From Rodentibacter mrazii (GTDB taxonomy: Bacteria > Pseudomonadota > Gammaproteobacteria > Enterobacterales > Pasteurellaceae): 61,699 nt of DNA. How positions within the stretch are numbered: position 1 is the stretch's first letter; the number at the start of each line of letters is the position of its first letter. The position numbers were made by a program, and so were the translations under genes. Below the pieces are notes generated by a model. It was not told the DNA's origin. It saw nothing but the letters and a program-made list of their open reading frames with translations, and searched no databases. This document shows positions 53,078 through 61,699 of the stretch, piece after piece. The stretch lies in NCBI RefSeq assembly GCF_001998825.1, contig NZ_MLHG01000018.1, positions 1 through 61,699 on the forward strand, written 5' to 3'.

Positions 53078-53926
53078 ATGATTAATCAACAAGAAATCAA
53101 ATCGGGATTCCATTATTTTGTGATGGGATGGCATTTTATTACACAAAAAGGGCTACGCCGTTTCGTCATAATGCCTATTTTACTCAATATCGTTTTACTG
53201 ACCGGTTTACTTTGGTTACTGGTTTCACAAATTAGCTCGATGATCGATTGGATGATGACTTTCGTACCGGATTGGCTTAATTTTCTAAGCGTTATTTTAC
53301 TCGTACTTTCTATCGGTATGATTTTGTTATTATTTTATTTTATGTTTACCACGCTTTCCGGTTTTATTGCTGCCCCCTTTAACGGGTTACTGGCAGAGAA
53401 ATTGGAAAAAATGCTGACGGGAGAAGCGATTAATGATGATAACTGGTTAGATGTAATGAAAGATGTACCACGTATGCTACGCCGAGAGTGGCAGAAATTG
53501 TGGTATAGCCTGCCTAAAATTATCGGCTTATTCTTGCTCAGTTTTATCCCTCTTGTGGGGCAAACCATCGTGCCGGTTTTAACCTTTTTATTTACCGCAT
53601 GGATGATGGCAATTCAATATTGCGACTATCCTTTCGACAATCATAAAATCTCTTTTAATGTAATGAAAAATGCTTTAGGCGAACAACGCCCACAAAGCCT
53701 CACGTTCGGTGGCTTGGTGACTTGTTGCACCTTTTTACCTGTGGTGAATTTAGTGATTATTCCCGTTGCCGTATGTGGTGCAACGGTAATGTGGGTAGAA
53801 AATTATCGTGATCGGTTACGCTTTGATATGAATTTTAATTATCGCCGTGGCAATCCTTCTACAAACATGGTGACTCGCAGTAATAGTACCGATATTCGCA
53901 CAAATAACAATCAGATTGTAAAATAG
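53078..53926 (+). CDS. cysZ: Sulfate transporter CysZ
   Basis: CysZ imports sulfate for cysteine synthesis. The 282-residue inner-membrane protein begins [20 protein letters not shown] and has the four membrane helices and conserved [15 protein letters not shown] and [13 protein letters not shown] segments. It is divergent from zipA and 102 bases upstream of cysK on the same strand. Confidence 0.94.
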   Translation: MINQQEIKSGFHYFVMGWHFITQKGLRRFVIMPILLNIVLLTGLLWLLVSQISSMIDWMMTFVPDWLNFLSVILLVLSIGMILLLFYFMFTTLSGFIAAPFNGLLAEKLEKMLTGEAINDDNWLDVMKDVPRMLRREWQKLWYSLPKIIGLFLLSFIPLVGQTIVPVLTFLFTAWMMAIQYCDYPFDNHKISFNVMKNALGEQRPQSLTFGGLVTCCTFLPVVNLVIIPVAVCGATVMWVENYRDRLRFDMNFNYRRGNPSTNMVTRSNSTDIRTNNNQIVK

Positions 53927-54028
53927 CGTTTGGTTATAAAATAGATCAAATAACTATTTTTTGAATAAAACTAGCAATGCTATAACTACGCTACTAATAA
54001 TCTCAAAACAGGTTCATAGGGAGTAAAT

Positions 54029-54976
54029 ATGACAATTTATACAGACAACTCTTACACTATCGGCAACACACCGCTCGTACGATTAAAGCACTTCGGTCAA
54101 GGTAATATCGTAGTAAAAATTGAAGGTCGAAACCCAAGTTTCAGTGTGAAATGCCGTATTGGCGCTAACATGGTGTGGCAAGCAGAAAAAGACGGTATTC
54201 TCACCAAAGGAAAAGAAATTGTTGATGCCACCAGCGGTAATACCGGAATTGCGCTCGCCTATGTAGCAGCCGCACGCGGTTATAAAATCACCCTCACCAT
54301 GCCGGAAACCATGAGTTTGGAACGTAAACGTTTATTACGCGGATTAGGTGTAAATCTTGTATTGACCGAAGGGGCAAAAGGAATGAAAGGAGCGATTGCC
54401 AAAGCCGAAGAAATCGTAGCTTCCGATCCAAACCGTTATGTCATGCTAAAACAATTTGAAAATCCGGCTAATCCACAAATTCACCGAGAAACAACCGGCA
54501 CGGAAATTTGGCAGGATACGGAAGGTAAAGTGGATGTCGTTGTTGCAGGGGTCGGTACAGGCGGTACGATTACCGGCGTTTCACGTGCGATTAAATTAGA
54601 TTTCGGTAAGACAATTACTTCTGTCGTGGTAGAACCGGCCGAATCACCGGTGATTAGCCAAACTTTAGCCGGGGAAGAATTGAAACCTGCTCCTCACAAA
54701 ATCCAAGGTATCGGTGCAGGATTCATCCCGAAAAACTTAGACTTATCATTAGTTGATCGTGTAGAAACCGTGGACAGCGAGACTGCCATTGCGACAGCTC
54801 GTCGCTTAATGGCTGAGGAAGGCATTTTAGCCGGTATTTCCTCCGGTGCAGCGGTTGCCGCCGCTGATCGCATTGCAAAATTACCTGAATTTAAAGATAA
54901 ACTCATTGTCGCCGTACTCCCCTCTGCCTCTGAGCGTTACCTAAGTACAGCATTGTTTGAAGGTATTGAAGCGTAA
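54029..54976 (+). CDS. cysK: Cysteine synthase A (O-acetylserine sulfhydrylase)
   Basis: CysK makes cysteine from O-acetylserine and sulfide. The 315-residue PLP enzyme has GNTPLVRL, the PLP lysine Lys41 in [23 protein letters not shown], the phosphate-binding [13 protein letters not shown] and SSGAAVAAA. The 315-residue length fits CysK/CysM-type enzymes. Its location after cysZ fits a cysteine-synthesis role. Confidence 0.95.
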   Translation: MTIYTDNSYTIGNTPLVRLKHFGQGNIVVKIEGRNPSFSVKCRIGANMVWQAEKDGILTKGKEIVDATSGNTGIALAYVAAARGYKITLTMPETMSLERKRLLRGLGVNLVLTEGAKGMKGAIAKAEEIVASDPNRYVMLKQFENPANPQIHRETTGTEIWQDTEGKVDVVVAGVGTGGTITGVSRAIKLDFGKTITSVVVEPAESPVISQTLAGEELKPAPHKIQGIGAGFIPKNLDLSLVDRVETVDSETAIATARRLMAEEGILAGISSGAAVAAADRIAKLPEFKDKLIVAVLPSASERYLSTALFEGIEA

Positions 54977-54996
54977 TTTGTGGCGATCAATGGTTG

Positions 54997-55027
54997 AAAG
55001 TGCGGTTAAAAATGACCGCACTTTTTA
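54997..55027 (+). terminator. Paired uptake signals as terminator of cysK
   Basis: AAAGTGCGGT and ACCGCACTTT form a perfect 10-bp stem with an 8-base loop, followed by TTTATAAC, 21 bases after the cysK stop. Confidence 0.82.
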
Positions 55028-55109
55028 TAACTCCCACTCAATGGTGTATTGAAAATCTAAACGAATCAGATAAAACCGGCACAACAGCAATTAATAATAG
55101 CTTGTTGAT

Positions 55110-55511
55110 TCATTCTTCTTGTTCAAATTTAATACGCGTTGAGCGGGAAAGTGCGGTCAAATCACCATCAAATTTCCCCATGTAAATTAACCCCGGTGCA
55201 TGAGGTCCTTTATCGAGAAACATAGCAATGTTTCCCCAAGGAGCATAATAGGTAATATCCCCGGCTTTGCCTGTATAGGCAGCAGGGGCATTTTCAGTAC
55301 TGAGTTTATCGTTCACATAAACGACTTTTTCATTATGTCCATAGCTATCCAGTTTAGATTCAATGGGTAATTTTTGCCAAAAACTTTGGCTGGTTGGATT
55401 ATCGGCTAGGGTGGCGGAATAAACACCGCTATCAAGGCTGACTTTTACTTTCATTTGTGCTCCGACATATAGGCTGGTTAAGCCAAGTAAAACAGTGATT
55501 AAGGCTTTCAT
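55110..55511 (-). CDS. Secreted cyclophilin-like-fold protein
   Basis: A 133-residue protein with an N-terminal signal or anchor (ALITVLLGLTSLYVGAQ) and a cyclophilin-like domain (PF18050 type) recognised from VKVSLDSGVYSATLADNPTS, LPIESKLDSYG, AYTGKAGDITYYAPWGNIAMF and GLIYMGKFDGDL. Function of this family is not established. It is 61 bases downstream of the alpha/beta hydrolase on the same strand and probably cotranscribed; relatives are often beside MFS/LysR genes. Confidence 0.8.
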   Translation of the reverse strand: MKALITVLLGLTSLYVGAQMKVKVSLDSGVYSATLADNPTSQSFWQKLPIESKLDSYGHNEKVVYVNDKLSTENAPAAYTGKAGDITYYAPWGNIAMFLDKGPHAPGLIYMGKFDGDLTALSRSTRIKFEQEE

Positions 55512-55572
55512 TGATAAAATCTCGCTAAAAAATGACCGCTCTTTTGAACGGCCTTTAATTTTATCTCAGAGA

Positions 55573-56703
55573 TTATTTTAAATTTGCTCTGAAAAATTGT
55601 TCAAATTTATCGTAAGGAATTTTATTTGCTTGGTTATCGTATAAATCAACGTGAGTCGCATCCGGTACAATGTACAACTCTTTATTTTTTGAACCAAGGG
55701 ATTGAAACGCTTCTTCGCCAAAATAACGCGAGTGTGCTTTCTCACCGTGAACCACTAACGCCGGCGTACGCATTTCTGCGGCACGTTGTAAAATCGGCAT
55801 ATTGATAAACGCAAGCGGTGTAGTTTTAGACCAACCCGTATTTGAATTGACCGAGCGAGGGTGATAGCCGCGTGGCGTTTTGTAATAATCCGCATATTCT
55901 TTCACAAATTTAGGCGTATCAGCAGTGTGCGTTTCCGGCGCCGGTAAATGCTCGTTTGCCGCTGTATGTTCAGGTTCTCCTTTTTCTGCATCCGCCCAAC
56001 GCTGCATATTCATTGCTTCTTTCATTTTATAGCGAGTATCTGCATCAATCGCCGGTTTTCTATCGTAAGTACCGTTGGCATTTGGCGTAAAGTCGATTTC
56101 GTATCCGTTGCCCATTACTTTGGTCATATCATACATTGTGCTGACCGCTACCGCTTTGACACGGGTATCGGATAATGCCGCATTCAAGGCAAAACCACCC
56201 CAACCGCAGATACCTAAAATCCCGATTTCATCACGATTAACAAAATCTTGCAAACCTAAGAAATCCACTGCCGCACTAAAATCTTCCGTGGCGATTTCAG
56301 GGCTGGCAATATTGCGTGGCTCGCCCGAACTTTCGCCGGTATATGAACCGTCAAAAGCAAGCGTAACAAAACCGCGCTCCGCCAAGGTTTGTGCATAAAT
56401 GCCCGATGTTTGCTCTTTCACTGCACCAAATGGCCCGCTCACTGCAATAGCCGGCAGTTTACCTTTTGCATTTTTCGGTACATACAAATCGCCGACAAGG
56501 GTAAAGCCATAACGGTTTTTAAAGGTTACTTTATGATATTCCACTTTGTCGGATTGTTTGAACGTTTTGTCCCATTTATTTTCTAATTGCATCGTTTGTA
56601 CCCCTTTCATTGGTGTAACATTAACATCCGCCATCGCTGTGATTGCGAAAGTCGCTGAAAGTGCTGCCGCAAGTGCGGTCGTTTTTAAGATTTTTTTTAC
56701 CAT
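55573..56703 (-). CDS. Secreted alpha/beta hydrolase with Cys at the nucleophile elbow
   Basis: A 376-residue exported hydrolase (signal peptide LAAALSATFAITAMA). The nucleophile-elbow motif reads GICGWGG with Cys166 where most members have Ser, as in dienelactone-hydrolase relatives and the YcjY group. A likely acid region is LVVHGEKAHS and the catalytic His is in PDATHVDLYD near the C-terminus. GPFGAVKEQTSGIYAQTL and FDGSYTGESSGEPR form the oxyanion and cap region. Substrate unknown. The 152-base region before it contains the LysR-like repeat at 56814-56834. Confidence 0.85.
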   Translation of the reverse strand: MVKKILKTTALAAALSATFAITAMADVNVTPMKGVQTMQLENKWDKTFKQSDKVEYHKVTFKNRYGFTLVGDLYVPKNAKGKLPAIAVSGPFGAVKEQTSGIYAQTLAERGFVTLAFDGSYTGESSGEPRNIASPEIATEDFSAAVDFLGLQDFVNRDEIGILGICGWGGFALNAALSDTRVKAVAVSTMYDMTKVMGNGYEIDFTPNANGTYDRKPAIDADTRYKMKEAMNMQRWADAEKGEPEHTAANEHLPAPETHTADTPKFVKEYADYYKTPRGYHPRSVNSNTGWSKTTPLAFINMPILQRAAEMRTPALVVHGEKAHSRYFGEEAFQSLGSKNKELYIVPDATHVDLYDNQANKIPYDKFEQFFRANLK

Positions 56704-56813
56704 TTTGTTTTCCTATAAAAAATTAAATGAATAAATTTGCAAAAAATCGCACGGAAATTGCACAAATTTTGTTTACGGCACTTATTATAAAAGCTCACTT
56801 TATTTCTGTTAAT

Positions 56814-56834
56814 TTGTAAAAATGAATTTTACAA
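56814..56834. promoter_or_regulatory. LysR-type operator candidate, copy 1 (hydrolase side)
   Basis: TTGTAAAA-N5-TTTTACAA is a perfect 8-bp inverted repeat with T-N11-A spacing, within a 45-base segment (56810-56854 approximately) that recurs with six differences in front of the lysR gene. It lies in the gap between the end of the MFS gene and the start of the hydrolase. Confidence 0.6.
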
Positions 56835-56855
56835 TTTCTAAAAATGGAATAATAA

Positions 56856-58022
56856 CTAAACTTTTACCAACATCCCTTGATAAACCCGATTGCGAATCCA
56901 AATCCCTACAAAACCAAGTAGGGCAAACATGATAGCCCCCAATACTGAAGCTTGATTATCCCAGCCTGCGATAAATAATCCGCAGATAAATGTGCCTAAA
57001 GTCGTGCCAAGGTTGGCGGCAGTGAGAAATAATCCGTTGGCAAATTCTGGTGCTTCAGGGGCGGCGGAGCTGACTAAATATTGGTTACCGTTATTGGCAA
57101 TGCCGACAATCATGCCTAAGGCGAACAAGATGATGGCGACGACGATAAGGCTTTCGCCACTGATAAATAATGCAACATAAAGTGCGGTCAAAATTAGCGG
57201 TATTATTTTTAATGTGGTTTGTGGTGTTTTGGCGAGCATTTTTCCCGCTAAAATGTTGCCAAGGATATTTGTCATACCATAAACAAATAACAAAATACTG
57301 ATAATTTTAAAAGAAACTTGCGTAACGGATTGTAAATAATCAGAAAGATAACTGTAAAATCCAAACATAACCGCATTCATTAAAATGGCTGACAGGATAG
57401 AAATCCATAAAATTGGCTTTTTCAACACGTTAAACTGGTCTCCGTAGGTAAGATTTTGTGCGACAGGCAAAGAGGGGACAAATTTTAATGTGGCGAATAA
57501 CACGATAATATTCACGCTGGCAAAAAAGATCATCGCCGCTTGAAAACTTAAACTATCAGCAATAAAGCTAGTCATGGGTACGCCTAATACCATCCCTGCC
57601 GACACGCCAACAAAGACTTTTGATACAGCTTTCGGTGCTTCCTCTTTCACAACAGACATGGCGGCTACCGTAAAGGCAATCGTGACATAGACAGGATGGA
57701 AAAATGCCGGAACGGCACGGGCAATCAGCTGCACAGCATAACTTTCTACAAAAATTGAGACAAGATTACTTAATACAAACACACTTAGTGCCAATACCAT
57801 TGCCGTTTTTCGGTTGATTTTGGAGAATAATAAAGGGGTAATTGGCGCAGAAAATGCCACAACTAAGGCGAATAAACTTACCATCCAAGCTGCATCCGGC
57901 ACACTAACTTGAAAACGTTCTGCAATAATCGGAATGATACCTACCACCCCCATTTCCGTATTTAAAATACCAAATACACCGAGGGCAAGAATGGGAATAA
58001 GAAATTTATTTTGTGTCATCAT
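56856..58022 (-). CDS. MFS transporter (DHA1/AraJ-like efflux permease)
   Basis: A 388-residue, 12-TM major-facilitator exporter, read from ATG 58022 with AGAGAA upstream; the earlier start at 58052 is less likely. The first half contains LALGVFGILNTEMGVVGIIPIIAE and the motif LLFSKINRKTAMVLAL between TM2 and TM3. It resembles sugar or drug efflux permeases of the AraJ group; substrate unknown. It is divergent from lysR, and the hydrolase and cyclophilin genes follow on its strand. Confidence 0.85.
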   Translation of the reverse strand: MMTQNKFLIPILALGVFGILNTEMGVVGIIPIIAERFQVSVPDAAWMVSLFALVVAFSAPITPLLFSKINRKTAMVLALSVFVLSNLVSIFVESYAVQLIARAVPAFFHPVYVTIAFTVAAMSVVKEEAPKAVSKVFVGVSAGMVLGVPMTSFIADSLSFQAAMIFFASVNIIVLFATLKFVPSLPVAQNLTYGDQFNVLKKPILWISILSAILMNAVMFGFYSYLSDYLQSVTQVSFKIISILLFVYGMTNILGNILAGKMLAKTPQTTLKIIPLILTALYVALFISGESLIVVAIILFALGMIVGIANNGNQYLVSSAAPEAPEFANGLFLTAANLGTTLGTFICGLFIAGWDNQASVLGAIMFALLGFVGIWIRNRVYQGMLVKV

Positions 58023-58146
58023 ATTTTTCTCTATTGGTAATAAAGGAAGCAATGCGCGTTAAGTGGAGTAGAATAACGCATAATAAATAAGCTGCCATAT
58101 TTCGCTGATAGAACCTATCATAAGGAATAGACTATTTATGATTAAT

Positions 58147-58167
58147 TTGCAAAAATGGATTTCACAA
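58147..58167. promoter_or_regulatory. LysR-type operator candidate, copy 2 (lysR-MFS divergent region)
   Basis: TTGCAAAA-N5-TTTCACAA is the counterpart of the palindrome at 56814-56834, with 6 of 8 arm positions paired, and lies 22 bases before the lysR ATG. The flanks match copy 1 on both sides (TTAA before, TTTCTAAAA after). Confidence 0.6.
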
Positions 58168-58189
58168 TTTCTAAAATAAGAATAATCAA

Positions 58190-59098
58190 ATGAACAATCG
58201 CTTTGAAACGCTAAAAGTTTTTTGCTCTCTCGCTGAAACCTTACAATTTAAAGAAACCGCTAATCGTCTTGCAATATCGCCACCTGTGGTAACAAGATTG
58301 ATTGCAGAGTTGGAGGATTATTTGGGCGAATCCCTATTTCAACGCAACACCCGACAAGTGCATTTAACGGATTTTGGTGAGCAATTTTTGCCGCAGGCAC
58401 AACAATTATTAGCCGATAGCGAAAAACTATTCATACCAAGCAAACAGCGATCTCAAGCAGAAATGAACGGTATTGTGCGAATTACCGCACCAAGCTGGCG
58501 AATTAATGATGAAATTTTAGCGAAATTATTGACCGCACTTTCGCCTTATCCCAACTTGATTATCGACTGGCGTGACGATATGACCAAGCTGGATTCCGTC
58601 AGTCATCGCATCGATATTGGCTTACGTATCGGATTGGAACCCGATCCGAACTTTATTGTGCGGAAAATTGCCGACATTGGCGATGTATTAGTCGCTGCGC
58701 CAAGTTTGCTTGAACGTTTGGGCGAGCCAGCATCACTTGAAGACTTGGAAGTGCGTTTCCCCTTTGCTGCCCAGATTAATGTAAATACCGGCCGCCCATG
58801 GCATTTCCCACTTACTCACGAACGCATTCTTAAACCACATCGTATTGCTTTCCAAAGCAGCAATATTTACAGTAATTTACAAGCCGTACTACAGGGAAGT
58901 GCGGTCGGTTTAGTGAGTGATTTTATCGCCCAACCTTATTTACAAACAGGTGAATTACGCCAATTATTTCCAGAAATAAAGATCCAAAAATGGCAACTAT
59001 TTTTATATCGTCCTTATGAAACCGTTACCCCTAAAAGGGTTATCAAGGTATTTGAAGAGTTGGAAGGAATTTTAAGAAAGTTTTTTACGGATAAATAG
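58190..59098 (+). CDS. LysR-family transcriptional regulator
   Basis: A 302-residue regulator with an N-terminal helix-turn-helix (about residues 16-60, LKVFCSLAETLQFKETANRLAISPPVVTRLIAELE, split by its conserved RLAISPPVV) and a C-terminal substrate-binding domain (about 90-295). It is divergent from the MFS exporter, the normal place for a regulator acting on its neighbour, and operator-like repeats sit in front of it and in front of the hydrolase. Inducer is unknown. Confidence 0.9.
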   Translation: MNNRFETLKVFCSLAETLQFKETANRLAISPPVVTRLIAELEDYLGESLFQRNTRQVHLTDFGEQFLPQAQQLLADSEKLFIPSKQRSQAEMNGIVRITAPSWRINDEILAKLLTALSPYPNLIIDWRDDMTKLDSVSHRIDIGLRIGLEPDPNFIVRKIADIGDVLVAAPSLLERLGEPASLEDLEVRFPFAAQINVNTGRPWHFPLTHERILKPHRIAFQSSNIYSNLQAVLQGSAVGLVSDFIAQPYLQTGELRQLFPEIKIQKWQLFLYRPYETVTPKRVIKVFEELEGILRKFFTDK

Positions 59099-59106
59099 AA
59101 AGGAGA

Positions 59107-59126
59107 ATGCCACCGAAAGGTGGCAT
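59107..59126. terminator. Hairpin between lysR and hemN
   Basis: ATGCCACC and GGTGGCAT form a perfect 8-bp stem around GAAA, between convergent genes. There is no long T-tract on the plus side; on the minus side TTCTCCTTT follows. Confidence 0.6.
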
Positions 59127-59132
59127 ATAGCG

Positions 59133-60500
59133 TTAAATAATTCTTGAGAATTGTTGGCGTTTTGCTGCTACACGAGAATAAGTGTCAAAACATAAACAAA
59201 TATTCCGAATGAGCAAGCGCCCTTTAGGTGAAACTTTTAACCCTTGCTCGGTTAGAGTAATTAGTCCATCTTCAATTAAAGGCTGGAGCAACATTAAATC
59301 TTCAGCAAAATGCTCTGTAAAGCAGATATTATACTCTCTCTCTATCGGTTCAAAGTCTAATTTAAAATTACAAATTAATTGCTTGATCACATCTCTGCGC
59401 AGGCAATCCTCTTTCGTTAATGCAAGCCCCTTATGTAAGGCATTACCATTCTCTTCAACTAGAGCATAATAGGCTTTGAGATCTTTTTCATTTTGCGCAT
59501 AAGTATCCCCTAATAAACTGATAGAAGAAACACCCAAACCAAGTAGATCACATTCTTCTTGTGTGGTATAGCCTTGGAAATTACGATGCAACACGCCTTT
59601 TTCCTGTGCAATAGCCAATTCATCATAAGGCTTTGCAAAGTGATCCATACCAATAAATTGGTAACCCGCCTTCCCTAAGGTTTCGATTGTTTTTTGTAAA
59701 ATGGTCAGTTTAGTTTCCGGCTTTGGTAATTGTTCTTCTTTAATTTTTGCTTGCCCGGGTACACGGCTGGGTAAATGGGCATAATTAAAAATACTCAAAC
59801 GATCAGGATTTAACTCAATCACCTTTTTCAGAGTAAACATAAAGCTTTCTACATTTTGCAACGGTAAACCATAAATCAAGTCAAGGTTGGTTGATTGAAA
59901 TCCTAGCTCTCTGGCTCGTTCTAATAAAGCGGCAATAAAGTTTTCATCTTGCTCACGATTCACGGCTTTTTGCACTTCTTTATTAAAATCCTGCACCCCC
60001 ATGCTCATTCTGTTAAAGCCAATCGCACGTAAATGATCAAGCATTGAAAGGTCAATTCTACGGGGATCCATCTCAATAGAAATTTCCGCATTATCCGCAA
60101 TTACAAAATGCGTTTTTAACATTTCCATCAAACGTGCCGATTGCTCTTCGCTTAAATAAGTTGGCGTACCACCGCCCCAGTGAATTTGGGTTACAACCCG
60201 ATGCTTAAACAACTGAGCACGAGCAATTATTTCTTTCTCAAGATAATCAAGATAGATATCCGCTTTATGTTGATGACGGGTAATCACTTTGTTACAGGCA
60301 CAAAAATAGCAAAGCTGATGGCAAAACGGAATATGTACATACAAGGATAGGGGACGCTCCGGATAACGCTCCGTCGCACTAATGAAATCCTGATTAGTAT
60401 AATTTTCGTGAAACTCTAATGCAGTAGGATATGATGTATAACGCGGACCCGATTGATTGTATTTTTGTATAAGTTTATCATCCCAAATAATCTCGGACAT
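59133..60500 (-). CDS. hemN: Oxygen-independent coproporphyrinogen III dehydrogenase HemN
   Basis: HemN is a radical-SAM enzyme that decarboxylates coproporphyrinogen III in heme synthesis without oxygen. The 455-residue protein has the 4Fe-4S motif CHQLCYFC (Cys60, Cys64, Cys67), WGGGTPTYL, EMDPRRIDLSMLDHLRAIGF (split at PRRID) and MSMGVQDFN. Its ATG overlaps the stop of the upstream DUF2489 gene by one base (TAATG). Confidence 0.96.
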   Translation of the reverse strand: MSEIIWDDKLIQKYNQSGPRYTSYPTALEFHENYTNQDFISATERYPERPLSLYVHIPFCHQLCYFCACNKVITRHQHKADIYLDYLEKEIIARAQLFKHRVVTQIHWGGGTPTYLSEEQSARLMEMLKTHFVIADNAEISIEMDPRRIDLSMLDHLRAIGFNRMSMGVQDFNKEVQKAVNREQDENFIAALLERARELGFQSTNLDLIYGLPLQNVESFMFTLKKVIELNPDRLSIFNYAHLPSRVPGQAKIKEEQLPKPETKLTILQKTIETLGKAGYQFIGMDHFAKPYDELAIAQEKGVLHRNFQGYTTQEECDLLGLGVSSISLLGDTYAQNEKDLKAYYALVEENGNALHKGLALTKEDCLRRDVIKQLICNFKLDFEPIEREYNICFTEHFAEDLMLLQPLIEDGLITLTEQGLKVSPKGRLLIRNICLCFDTYSRVAAKRQQFSRII

Positions 60501-60946
60501 TAAAGTACTCCAAATTTTCTCACATCATCAAGTAATTGCTGTAATTCTTCCAGTATATCCTGCTCAAATTTAGCTTCAGCGCTTTCACGTTTAAGATCAA
60601 GACGCAGCCTCTCTTTTTTTTCAAGCGTTTTTCTTGCCTCATGCGTTGGCATATCCCGCACTATCTCATAAAGTTGCATCATGCTAGGATAAGGCTGCAG
60701 GTTTTTACCGAAAGGGATTAACAACATCGTAAGGCGAATAACGCCTTCAGAATGGTTACATTCCTTACTTTTCATTGCTCTTGCAATAATTTCGATACTT
60801 TCTTTTAATCGCGTTGCTCTCTCCATTTTAGCTTGTAAGAAAGCTTGTCTCTGCTGTTTCAACTGCTTCAATAAACGCAACGCATACCAAGACAGAGTTG
60901 CAATAACAAAAATTCCAAGTAAGCCTAAAATAATTATCCAAATCAT
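60500..60946 (-). CDS. DUF2489 membrane-anchored protein
   Basis: A 148-residue protein of unknown function. One N-terminal TM helix (IWIIILGLLGIFVIATLSWYAL, about residues 2-23) is followed by a Lys/Gln/Arg-rich helical region and a conserved central SKECNHSEGVIRLTMLL segment with Cys and His. Charged helices make up the C-terminus. It is sandwiched between yihI (four-base gap) and hemN (one-base overlap), so it belongs to a yihI-DUF2489-hemN operon. Confidence 0.85.
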   Translation of the reverse strand: MIWIIILGLLGIFVIATLSWYALRLLKQLKQQRQAFLQAKMERATRLKESIEIIARAMKSKECNHSEGVIRLTMLLIPFGKNLQPYPSMMQLYEIVRDMPTHEARKTLEKKERLRLDLKRESAEAKFEQDILEELQQLLDDVRKFGVL

Positions 60947-60949
60947 CTT

Positions 60950-61507
60950 TTATCTAAATTGCTCGATATTTATTTTCTCAAAAGTGCGGTATAAATCAGC
61001 CTCATTTTCTTCTTCGTCTTCAATACCAAGTTCTTCCATTAATTCTGCAATACGATCCAAACATTCATCAACGAACTGTTGATCCGCTTTACTAATAGTT
61101 TTACCTTCTTCCAATATATCCAATAACTCATTAAGAATTTCGTTATTTTCCAAATTCGCTAACTCTTGCATAGGATCTTGTTTTTTCACAGTTTCTAACA
61201 CAGGAATAATTTGACCTTTTTCCGGTTTATTCACGAATTCCACAACTAAAGGTATTTTCTTTTTACTCCCAATTTTAGGATCTTTGATTTCTTGAAGGGG
61301 TTTCGTTGAGCGATTTTCTACCATACTATGACGTGAACCTGAATCTAAGCCTTTATGTTTACGTTTTTTCTTATCCTCACGAGCCTTTGCATCAAGTTCA
61401 TAACGAGTAAGTTTTTTACCGGAACGTTTTGGCATTTCAGGTTTTTTATCAGCTTTACGTATTGGCATAACATCAGTAATTCGACGTGTTTTCTTTTTTC
61501 GAGCCAT
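60950..61507 (-). CDS. yihI: Der GTPase-activating protein YihI
   Basis: YihI stimulates GTP hydrolysis by the ribosome-assembly GTPase Der. From ATG 61507 the protein has 185 residues, starting [17 protein letters not shown], with a very basic N-terminal half ([21 protein letters not shown]) and an acidic C-terminal half ([15 protein letters not shown]), the family pattern. An upstream start at 61558 is not supported. An uptake signal at 60982-60990 is near its 3' end. Confidence 0.93.
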   Translation of the reverse strand: MARKKKTRRITDVMPIRKADKKPEMPKRSGKKLTRYELDAKAREDKKKRKHKGLDSGSRHSMVENRSTKPLQEIKDPKIGSKKKIPLVVEFVNKPEKGQIIPVLETVKKQDPMQELANLENNEILNELLDILEEGKTISKADQQFVDECLDRIAELMEELGIEDEEENEADLYRTFEKINIEQFR

Positions 61508-61668
61508 TAAGATATTTATCCTTTTAATAAAATTTGGTGGATTGTACCATTTGTGCAACTTTTTCTCATTAATAAAATAGGTTAATTTGGCAATAGGTCT
61601 GATAGCTATATAATAGAAATAACTATCCCCAAAATTGTATTTTTGCTAACTAAACCAAAACGCAAAAA

Positions 61669-61692
61669 CCCCTGAACCTTTCGATTCAGGGG
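61669..61692. terminator. Terminator-like hairpin at window edge
   Basis: CCCCTGAA and TTCAGGGG form a perfect 8-bp stem with an 8-base loop, preceded by AAAAA and followed by ATTTCTT. It probably serves a gene outside the window. Confidence 0.7.
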
Positions 61693-61699
61693 ATTTCTT

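Overview
The window is chromosomal DNA from a member of the Pasteurellaceae, most likely a Haemophilus or Aggregatibacter species. About fifty copies of the Haemophilus-type uptake signal sequence (AAGTGCGGT or its complement) are scattered through it, roughly one per 1.2 kb. Neighbourhoods such as bamD/rluD/pgeF, rsmE-yqgE-yqgF, tsaD-x-tdk-tyrP and ligA/zipA/cysZ/cysK look like those I remember from H. influenzae. The species cannot be fixed from the sequence alone.

Layout. (1) 1-7.9 kb is the accessory part: the 3' end of an organophosphate antiporter, a secreted phytase-like esterase behind a Pho-box-like site, a 4.3 kb TpsA (filamentous haemagglutinin-like) gene behind an exact CRP-site core, and two gene-poor stretches. 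This part has no uptake signal for about 6.4 kb. (2) 7.9-15.3 kb carries bamD, rluD, pgeF, the rsmE-yqgE-yqgF operon, and fadR divergent from nhaB-dsbB. (3) 15.3-32.3 kb is an unbroken 17-gene run on the minus strand. Read in transcription order it is pyrH, frr, dxr, uppS, cdsA, rseP, bamA, skp, lpxD, fabZ, lpxA, lpxB, rnhB, an SLC13/RCK permease, mog, glnB and a PerM-like permease. It covers isoprenoid carrier, phospholipid, lipid A and outer-membrane assembly. (4) 32.4-39 kb holds a phosphoethanolamine-transferase-like gene, rpsB-tsf with a leader RNA, anmK, ygfZ and yicC. (5) 39-47.8 kb holds the rpsU-dnaG-rpoD operon, tsaD-tdk, and two TyrP-type permeases flanking them. (6) 47.8-61.7 kb holds a MerR/CDF metal-efflux operon, ygiW, ligA, zipA, cysZ, cysK, a LysR-linked cluster (MFS exporter, secreted alpha/beta hydrolase, cyclophilin-like protein), and yihI-DUF2489-hemN.

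Most genes are housekeeping and recognisable with confidence. The new material is mainly regulatory. There are TyrR-like boxes on the tyrP promoter, a 19-bp-spacer MerR promoter, PmrA/QseB-like direct repeats before a ygiW that has no qseBC next to it, a Pho-box-like element before the phytase-like gene, and a 45-bp repeat with a palindromic LysR-type core at two places in the LysR cluster. There is also a possible 31-codon gene between frr and dxr. I see no CRISPR array, tRNA, rRNA, intact insertion sequence or prophage, and no gene set that I would call a wholly new system.
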